A stretch of 64,000 nt of DNA, taken from assembly GCA_916613615.1 (NCBI GenBank), contig OU744736.1:8009724-8073723 (forward strand), given 5' to 3'. Each line of letters starts with the position of its first letter. Positions within the stretch are counted from its first letter, which is position 1. The DNA comes from Steromphala cineraria (taxonomy: Eukaryota > Mollusca > Gastropoda > Trochida > Trochidae). Of this stretch, positions 61,701 to 64,000 are shown in pieces. Below the pieces are notes generated by a model. It was not told the DNA's origin. It saw only the letters and a list, made by a program, of their open reading frames with translations, and made no database searches. The position numbers were made by a program, and so were the translations under genes.

Positions 61701-62229
61701 ACCTGTCAGGGAGGAGTTCTGACCCAGACAAGGACGAGGTCATGCAGGTCAGGATCTTGCAGCGGAGAATCATCACAAACGCAGCAAGTTACTTGTGGAC
61801 AAGGCAGCTGCACATCAGGTTAATATTCTTTCTGATCGGGGATAATTGTGAAACGTAACATTTTATCTTTCCTAGCTAATGTCACTCACAGAGATAAAAA
61901 TATCCTCTTGCTTGCTAAATATTTGTGTTGTAAAAGTAATATATCCTCTAAATGTGCAGGCACCCCACAGAATCTGACTTCTGGAGTGACAGCAGTGAAG
62001 GGAAGGACAGTCATCATCCAGGCTCCAATGAGAGGATCAGCTCAAGGAGATTGGTACGGACCAAGAGGTCTGATAACTGAAACTGATGGCGGCCGCTTCA
62101 GCATCGCTGTGGTCGGAGGGAGCAATCACTTGACCATTAGGAATGTTGAGGATGGGGATGCAGGAATCTACTACTACATCCCACCATCTGGGTCTTTCAG
62201 CCAAGGAACTCTCACAGTTGATGATTCAG
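37708..62229 (+). CDS. Secreted vWA / Ig-like / TSP1 mosaic protein, 5' part (continues past window)
   Basis: Join of 37708-37777, 42108-42650, 47632-47717, 51296-51470, 53170-53349, 55491-55760, 60121-60288, 61651-61818 and 61960-62229: 1930 bases, 643 codons plus one base, no stop, all junctions GT-AG. Order: signal peptide (1-23), vWA (24-204), Ig-like 1 (205-291), TSP1 (292-351), Ig-like 2 (352-441), TSP1 (442-497), TSP1 (498-553), Ig-like 3 (554-643). The 3' end lies beyond the window. It should be an extracellular adhesion or matrix protein. Hemicentin also starts with vWA and carries Ig and TSP1 modules, but in separate blocks rather than alternating. All three Ig domains lack their cysteines. 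The function is unknown; an innate recognition role is only a possibility. A 5' UTR exon may exist upstream. Confidence 0.85.
37801..38167 (+). mobile_element. TTAA-flanked MITE, family 1, copy D, in vWA gene intron 1
   Basis: TTAA at 37801-37804 and 38164-38167. Ends AGGGGCAGTAGCACGTTTTT and AACGTGCTACTGCCCCT are perfect inverse complements. It begins 23 bases after the end of the signal-peptide exon. Confidence 0.9.
38585..38734. mobile_element. Fold-back hairpin in vWA gene intron 1
   Basis: CACAGGGACGTGAAATGTCG, then AAAACAACAGAGTAAG and AAGCTTTTTCAGT on the left; the inverse complement on the right, with few changes. Arms are about 50 bases. Non-coding. Confidence 0.8.
38735..39600. other. 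Intron 1 of the vWA gene, nothing else recognised
   Basis: AT-rich sequence; frames at 38895-39116 and 39235-39444 lack domains and splice sites. Confidence 0.45.
39601..41892 (+). repeat. 40-bp G-rich minisatellite, about 57 copies, vWA gene intron 1
   Basis: Unit GGTCGATCCAGGGGGTGGTA plus GGGGGGTCTATGAGAACAAT (40 bases). The first third of the array is more variable (TATAGGGGGG, GACCCAGAGGG); the last third is nearly uniform. Each unit has two long G-runs on the plus, non-template strand. Plus-strand open frames here (Gly/Val/Asp/Arg-rich) are artefacts of the repeat. Confidence 0.95.
42108..42650 (+). CDS. vWA/TSP1/Ig gene exon 2, von Willebrand factor A domain
   Basis: A single 181-codon phase 1-1 exon codes the whole domain. 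MIDAS residues are all present: DGSES (D-x-S-x-S) after the first strand, the Thr of GTSTHKG, and the Asp of VIVITDG. The fold order is typical: TAYLVVDGSES, then RLGIVLYG, KVMIVITDG, ITMYAVGI, and ELVAIAGS near the end. Metal-dependent ligand binding, as in collagen VI or matrilin A domains, is therefore plausible. Acceptor CACGTCTAG, donor TCAG|GTACCA. GC content is well above that of the flanking introns. Confidence 0.93.
42830..43260 (+). mobile_element. Fragment of a GTCCG-type element, vWA gene intron 2
   Basis: A CCGTGCGTCCGTC...TCCGTCCGAGG run is followed by two diverged units with CAGAAACTATTTAAGATA and TGTGTCTTCA..GTATCAATACC. Same design as the elements at 2551, 55866 and 62236, but a different family. 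Confidence 0.6.
43518..43654. mobile_element. Short inverted-repeat element
   Basis: ACACTTAATTACTCAT at the left and ATGAGTAATTAAGTGT at the right are perfect inverse complements, with AGGT/ACCT pairing just inside. 137 bases, non-coding. Confidence 0.75.
43655..46925. repeat. 44-bp minisatellite, about 74 copies, vWA gene intron 2
   Basis: Unit CACTCACTCGGGGTCATGTT plus TAGCAATCTTGTGAGTGAGC plus CTTC. Variable positions are CCACTC/CCTCTC, CGGGG/CAGGG/CAATG, GTGAGTGAG/GTGTGTGAG/GTGTGGAAG/GTGAGTACG and AGCAATC/AGCGATC. GAGTGAG and CTCACTC within each unit can pair. A block of 14 units is duplicated in tandem (616-base period; see findings). Confidence 0.95.
46922..47165. mobile_element. Right part of the AGGGCT-ended element
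   Basis: Aligns with 2205-2448 (GTGTGAAGA, GATCATCAACATT/GATCAACATT, CTATAAAAATCCAAAAAT, GAGTCTAATATTTTGGACCC). It begins exactly where the 44-bp array stops. Confidence 0.65.
47191..47437 (+). mobile_element. tRNA-derived SINE with ATT tail
   Basis: The head is tRNA-like: GGGGATGTAGCTCAGTGGT includes a good pol III A box, and GGTTCAATTCC at about 47241 is the B box. The anticodon arm does not close, so it is not a tRNA gene. The body runs through GTACTTGTACTTTGGATAAT and ends in ATTATTATTATT. Confidence 0.85.
47632..47717 (+). CDS. vWA/TSP1/Ig gene exon 3, first half of Ig-like 1
   Basis: Acceptor TCTCTTGCAG, donor CCAG|GTAACA. Enters at phase 1 and leaves at phase 0. Codes DIQDLEGNPSVVRGGTIILQ and VTVNSDMDQ, the A-B strands. 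The position of the usual B-strand Cys is Val. Joins to exon 4 to complete the domain. Confidence 0.8.
48702..48845. repeat. Dispersed repeat, copy 2
   Basis: Same ordered blocks as at 23020-23160 (CGCAGTAAGGTTTGGGTG, CACTGAATTTCA, TTCCAGCCGAT, GGTTTCACCGCAAT, CATAGCCACA). Confidence 0.65.
49432..49642 (-). mobile_element. Diverged fragment of TTAA family 2
   Basis: The reverse complement matches 29570-29790 (AGGAGATAATTTACCAAAA, GAATCAAGTGTGGC, TTTCTAAATTTAC, GAACGCAATTACGGTA). It lacks the terminal repeats. Confidence 0.65.
50601..50762. mobile_element. Fold-back element with CTCGCCAAGGCTCG centre, copy 1
   Basis: Arms of about 70 bases (left GATA then CCCCTTTCAT and GTTTATGTCCCT; right AGGGACATAAAC then ATGAAAGGGG and TATCCTATA). 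The centre GTCACTCGCCAAGGCTCGTG is nearly the same as in 54521-54680. Confidence 0.85.
51119..51258. mobile_element. Fold-back hairpin with GCGACGTTTCGAC core, copy 2
   Basis: GAACAATAAGGACAATTCTT and GATGAACAACTTCTTTATTC on the left; near-perfect inverse complement on the right. It is family-related to 34195-34315 and ends 37 bases before the acceptor of exon 4. Confidence 0.85.
51296..51470 (+). CDS. vWA/TSP1/Ig gene exon 4, second half of Ig-like 1
   Basis: Acceptor TTTCTCAACAG, donor CCAGG|GTACTT, phase 0 to phase 1. Codes GVWYSGQGEVSDRTRYSV, then HRLTITNAQDSDRGTYYY. The D-x-G-x-Y-x-C signature of the F strand is present as DRGTYYY: Cys is replaced by Tyr. The open frame continues upstream through a hairpin, which is chance. 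Confidence 0.85.
51471..52095. other. Intron 4, first part, nothing recognised
   Basis: AT-rich intron sequence without repeat partners or coding blocks. Confidence 0.5.
52096..52593. mobile_element. TTAA-flanked element, family 4
   Basis: TTAA at 52096-52099 and 52590-52593. Ends AGTGACACAGAGTAT and ATACTCTGTGTCTCT are inverse complements with one mismatch. Interior of about 460 bases, non-coding. An AAT run follows the right end. Confidence 0.8.
52641..52837. mobile_element. 197-bp inverted-repeat element
   Basis: TATACTCCCATACTGTGTC at the left and GACTCAGTATGGGAGTATA at the right are inverse complements with one mismatch. The interior contains CGTCAGCC and GGCTGACG, also inverse. Non-coding. 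Confidence 0.85.
52839..53010 (+). mobile_element. ~170-bp element, copy upstream of the TSP1-1 exon
   Basis: Shares AATATAGCCCGTCTGCCAGT, CAGGACTGGTAA and CCAATCTATTTTATAC with 53371-53544, in the same orientation. Its ends are inverted (GTTTAAAATA / TATTTTATAC). Confidence 0.85.
53170..53349 (+). CDS. vWA/TSP1/Ig gene exon 5, TSP1 repeat 1
   Basis: Acceptor TTTCATGAAG, donor TGAAG|GTAGAT, phase 1-1, 180 bases. Codes NWGQWTVETLCSVTCGKGSE, then RRRSCLSGSC and, at the end, SQCPV. W-x2-W, the TCGKG turn, the RRR stack and six cysteines are present, so the TSP1 fold is complete. The first Trp is usually a C-mannosylation site in W-x2-W motifs. Confidence 0.92.
53371..53544 (+). mobile_element. 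~170-bp element, copy downstream of the TSP1-1 exon
   Basis: Direct repeat of 52839-53010. The ends CAGTGTATAAAATA and TATTTTATACACTG are perfect inverse complements. It starts 22 bases after the exon ends. Confidence 0.88.
53545..54520. other. Intron 5, first part, nothing recognised
   Basis: AT-rich unique sequence without coding blocks. Confidence 0.5.
54521..54680. mobile_element. Fold-back element with CTCGCCAAGGCTCG centre, copy 2
   Basis: Left arm GAATAACCAACTCGGTA, GATTACGGGATATCTGCCC and AATAATGTTC; right arm the inverse complement. Centre GTCGCTCGCCAAGGCTCGCG. Same build as 50601-50762 but different arms. Confidence 0.85.
54810..54975. mobile_element. Diverged fold-back related to 24951-25115
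   Basis: Starts AAGTAATAAATAAAATACCA and ends with TCGTTTAATAAAAATG, TTATTAAATGGGACGTC and TTTGTATTCTCTG, the same order of motifs as the right arm at 25115. Arms pair poorly. Confidence 0.55.
55491..55760 (+). CDS. vWA/TSP1/Ig gene exon 6, Ig-like 2
   Basis: Acceptor TCTTGTTCCAG, donor CACAG|GTTCGT, phase 1-1, 270 bases: a whole domain in one exon. Codes GVTALRGQSVILAVTVP, GKWYSSRGEIV and SHRLTITNIELSDEGTYFYL. B-strand Cys is Val; F-strand Cys is Tyr (DEGTYFY). No cysteine occurs in the module. Confidence 0.9.
55866..57300 (+). mobile_element. GTCCG-type element with ~169-bp units, vWA gene intron 6
   Basis: Begins TATACTCCCGCCTTACAGCG, then GTTCGTCCGTCCGTCCGTC, then units marked by GAGCATAT at 55961, 56131, 56300 and 56998. 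The third unit is split by a ~535-base insertion. Units contain GTTTCCATGGAAACATGAC. Confidence 0.8.
56404..56939 (+). mobile_element. Nested element with ATGCCCCAGC / GCTGGGGCAT ends
   Basis: Starts ATGCCCCAGCCATATATGGC with a GTCCGTACGTCCGTACG run and carries AGCTGGGGCATCTGTG near its right end. TTATTTTTA lies at both junctions, a probable target duplication. It splits the third 169-bp unit of the host element. Confidence 0.75.
57361..57545 (+). mobile_element. Fragment of the 146-bp-unit element
   Basis: Contains AAAACCTATTTTCATCTTCT, TCTCCAGTTC and GTGTACAGACTCCTTGG, as in the array at 2690-3960. Confidence 0.65.
57884..58168. mobile_element. 285-bp element with perfect 29-bp terminal inverted repeats
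   Basis: Bases 57884-57912 (AAATGTTGATACAGCCTCTG start) and 58140-58168 are perfect inverse complements. No clear target duplication. The 63-codon frame inside has no domain. Confidence 0.85.
58183..59127. mobile_element. ~945-bp element with ~75-base inverted repeats, CAGGG ends
   Basis: The left end CAGGGTGGGAACGCTG continues with CTATTTTGCATAATACTT and GTACGCATTCCTTCCAAAAT; the right end is the inverse. CAGGG ends fit hAT-like elements, but I see no clean 8-bp duplication. No transposase; the minus frame near 59338-58991 lies on the inverted repeat. Confidence 0.8.
59128..60120. other. Intron 6, last part, nothing recognised
   Basis: No repeat partners and no coding block until the acceptor TATCTGCAG at 60120. 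Confidence 0.5.
60121..60288 (+). CDS. vWA/TSP1/Ig gene exon 7, TSP1 repeat 2
   Basis: Phase 1-1, 168 bases. Codes GEWRSWREITTCSQTCGNGV, then RSRSCLSGTCPQ and SCNLRTC. W-x2-W, the TCGNG turn, the R-x-R and all six cysteines are present. Donor TTGTG|GTCAGT. Confidence 0.92.
60400..60910 (+). mobile_element. Degraded fragments of the GTCCG-type element
   Basis: Two pieces: 60400-60690 (TTTATGGCATGG, CTTTGACTTTTCTCC) and 60769-60910, which is nearly a minimal element with GGCTTATGGCATGGCATGG, a GTCCGGCGTCCATCCGTCC run, GTGTACAGACTCCTTG and the right end CCTGATGAGCTACAGAGCC. Confidence 0.65.
60911..61650. other. Intron 7, last part, degraded repeat and unique sequence
   Basis: GTCCGTCACACTTTTTGTTC at about 60918 starts another GTCCG-type fragment. 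Nothing coding. Confidence 0.45.
61651..61818 (+). CDS. vWA/TSP1/Ig gene exon 8, TSP1 repeat 3
   Basis: Acceptor ATCATGAACAG, donor ATCAG|GTTAAT, phase 1-1, 168 bases. Codes GGWGDWSQWVNGTCSVTCQG, then RTRSCRSGSCSG and VTCGQGSCTS. W-x2-W-x2-W, six cysteines and R-x-R are present. NGT is a potential N-glycosylation site. Confidence 0.92.
61960..62229 (+). CDS. vWA/TSP1/Ig gene exon 9, Ig-like 3
   Basis: Acceptor AAATGTGCAG, donor TTCAG|GTAGTT, phase 1-1, 270 bases. Codes GVTAVKGRTVIIQAPM, GDWYGPRGLIT and NHLTIRNVEDGDAGIYYYI. B-strand Cys is Ala, F-strand Cys is Tyr (DAGIYYY). Only 141 bases of intron separate it from exon 8. The gene must continue beyond base 64000. Confidence 0.9.
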
Positions 62230-62235
62230 GTAGTT

Positions 62236-64000
62236 CATTATGTCCCCCGAAATATTTTTCGGGAGACATAATGTTTTCACCTCCGTCCGTGATTCCGTGA
62301 TTCCGTCATTCCGTGATTCCGTCATTCCGAAATGCTTTCTTTTCCGGGCCATATCTCAAAAACCGTTCAATATTTTCTCACGAAACTTGGTATGTGCTTA
62401 GACCTAGTGATGGAGTGGTGCCTTTTGCTATTTTGGTTATTCTGAATTTTTTATTTTTTCTGGTTTCCATGGAAACAATTTGAACTTAGTGCATATTGGG
62501 GGTAGGAACCTTTTCCGGCCTCAATCTCCAAAACCGTTCAATATTTTTTCACTAAACTTGGTATTTGCTTAGACCTAGAGATAGAGTGGTGCCTTTTGCT
62601 ATTGTGGTTATTCTGAATTTTTTTTTCTTTTCTGGTTTCCATGGAAACAATTTGAACTTAGTGCATATTGGGGGTAGGAACCTTTTCCGGCCTCTATTTC
62701 AAAAACCGTTCAATATTTTCTCACGAAACTTGGTATGTGCTTAGACCTAGTGATGGAGTGGTGCCTTTTGCTATTTTGGTTATTCTGAATTTTTTATTTT
62801 TTCTGGTTTCCATGGAAACAATTTGAACTTAGTGCATATTGGGGGTAGGAACCTTTTCCGGCCTCTATTTCAAAAACCGTTCAATATTTTTTCACGAAAC
62901 TTGGTATGTGCTTAGACCTAGTGATGGAGTGGTGCCTTTTGCTATTTTGGTTATTCTGAATTTTTTTTTTTTCTGGTTTCCATGGAAACAATTTGAACTT
63001 AGTGCATATTGGGGGTAGGAACCTTTTCCGGCCTCTATTTCAAAAACCGTTCAATATTTTTTCACGAAACTTGGTATGTGCTTAGACCTAGTGATGGAGT
63101 GGTGCCTTTTGCTATTTTGGTTATTCTGAATTTTTTATTTTTTCTGGTTTCCATGGAAACAATTTGAACTTAGTGCATATTGGGGGTAGGAACCTTTTCC
63201 GGCCTCAATCTCCAAAACCGTTCAATATTTTTTCACTAAACTTGGTATTTGCTTAGACCTAGAGATAGAGTGGTGCCTTTTGCTATTGTGGTTATTCTGA
63301 ATTTTTTATTTTTTCTGGTTTTCATGGAAACATTTTGAACTTAGTGCATATTGGGGGAGGCTTTCATTTCCGGACCATATCTCCAAAACCGTTCAATATT
63401 TTTTCACGAATCTTTGTATGTGGTTAGATCTAGTGCTGGAGTGGTGCCTTTTGCTATTTTGTTTTTTCTAAATGTTTTATTTTCCTGGTTTCCATGGAAA
63501 CAGTTTGTACTTTGTGCATATTTGGGTAGGGACTGTTTCTCAGCCATATCTCAAAAGGTATTCAATATTTTTTGACGAAACTTGGTATGTGGTTAGACCT
63601 AGTGGTGGAGTGGTGCCTTTTGCTATTTAGGTCATTCTGAATTATATGATTTTTCCTGGTTTCCATGGCAACAGTTTCAACTTAGAACATATGGTGTGAG
63701 GACCATTTCCGGGCCATATCGCAAAAACTATTTAATATGATTTTACGAAACTTGGTATGTGGTTAGACCTAGTGGTGGAGTGGTGCCTTTTTCCATTTTA
63801 GTTTTTCTGAATTATTTTTCTGGTTTCTATAGAAACAAGTTGAACTAGGTGTATATGGGGGGTAGGGTCTGTTTCCGTACTTTAGCTTAAAAACTATTCA
63901 AAATATTTTTACTAGACTTGATATGTGGTTAGAACTACTGGGGGAGTGGTGCCTTTTGCTACTTTGGTTATTCTGGTTTCCATGGAAATTTGAAATTTGT
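62236..64000 (+). mobile_element. GTCCG/ATTCCGTC-type element with ~171-bp units, cut by window end
   Basis: Starts with a hairpin (CATTATGTCCCCCGAAA / TTTCGGGAGACATAATG), then CCGTGATTCCGTGATTCCGT. Units are marked by AACCGTTCAATATT at 62361, 62532, 62703, 62875 and on to the window end, about 171 bases apart, nine to ten units. Each has GTGCCTTTTGCTATT and GGTTTCCATGGAAAC. It begins about 7 bases after exon 9. Confidence 0.88.

Noticed and set aside
61526..61858. 110-codon frame over the third TSP1 exon
   Set aside because: It is in another frame. The TSP1 reading with six cysteines and GT-AG borders at 61651-61818 is clearly the coding one.

Overview
This is a eukaryotic, AT-rich window with intron-split genes, GT-AG splice sites and very many short DNA transposons and minisatellites. 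No prokaryotic operon structure, CRISPR array or plasmid feature is present. The mix suggests a lophotrochozoan, probably a marine mollusc: arrays carrying GTCCGTCCG runs followed by ~146-171 bp tandem units, a tRNA-derived SINE with an ATT tail, fold-back elements and TTAA-flanked MITEs. The organism assignment is inference from repeat style and gene structure, not from a species marker.

Layout. Bases 1-8372 hold no gene I can support; they are repeats, including a 1.7 kb element with nine internal 146-bp units. Bases 8373-20000 (+) hold a complete 11-exon gene for phosphatidylserine synthase 2 (PTDSS2), 461 residues when the exons are joined, with a 3' UTR and a poly(A) signal near 21061. 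Its intron 1 carries a ~1 kb inverted-repeat element and a TTAA-flanked MITE that ends 30 bases before exon 2. Its intron 10 is mostly a 2.9 kb, 29-bp minisatellite. Bases 21100-37700 are intergenic: a MULE-like element with a perfect 9-bp target duplication, several TTAA-flanked families, remnants of a Tc1-type transposase and of a LINE, fold-back hairpins and a 26-bp minisatellite.

Bases 37708-62229 (+), continuing past the window, hold the 5' part of a secreted multidomain gene. I could assemble nine exons with an unbroken phase chain: signal peptide, von Willebrand factor A domain with an intact MIDAS, Ig-like, TSP1, Ig-like, TSP1, TSP1, Ig-like. Apart from one phase-0 intron inside the first Ig domain, every intron is phase 1, the signature of exon-shuffled modules. 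All three Ig-like domains lack the two canonical cysteines: the F-strand cysteine is tyrosine in each, and the B-strand cysteine is Val, Val and Ala. The layout recalls hemicentin (vWA, then Ig, then TSP1), but the interleaving of Ig and TSP1 modules differs. This gene is the most interesting object in the window.

The two genes appear functionally unrelated: one is a housekeeping ER lipid enzyme, the other an extracellular matrix or recognition protein. Both have introns inflated by minisatellites and non-autonomous transposons. The TSP1 exon at 53170-53349 sits between two ~170-bp direct repeats, which could promote gain or loss of that module.
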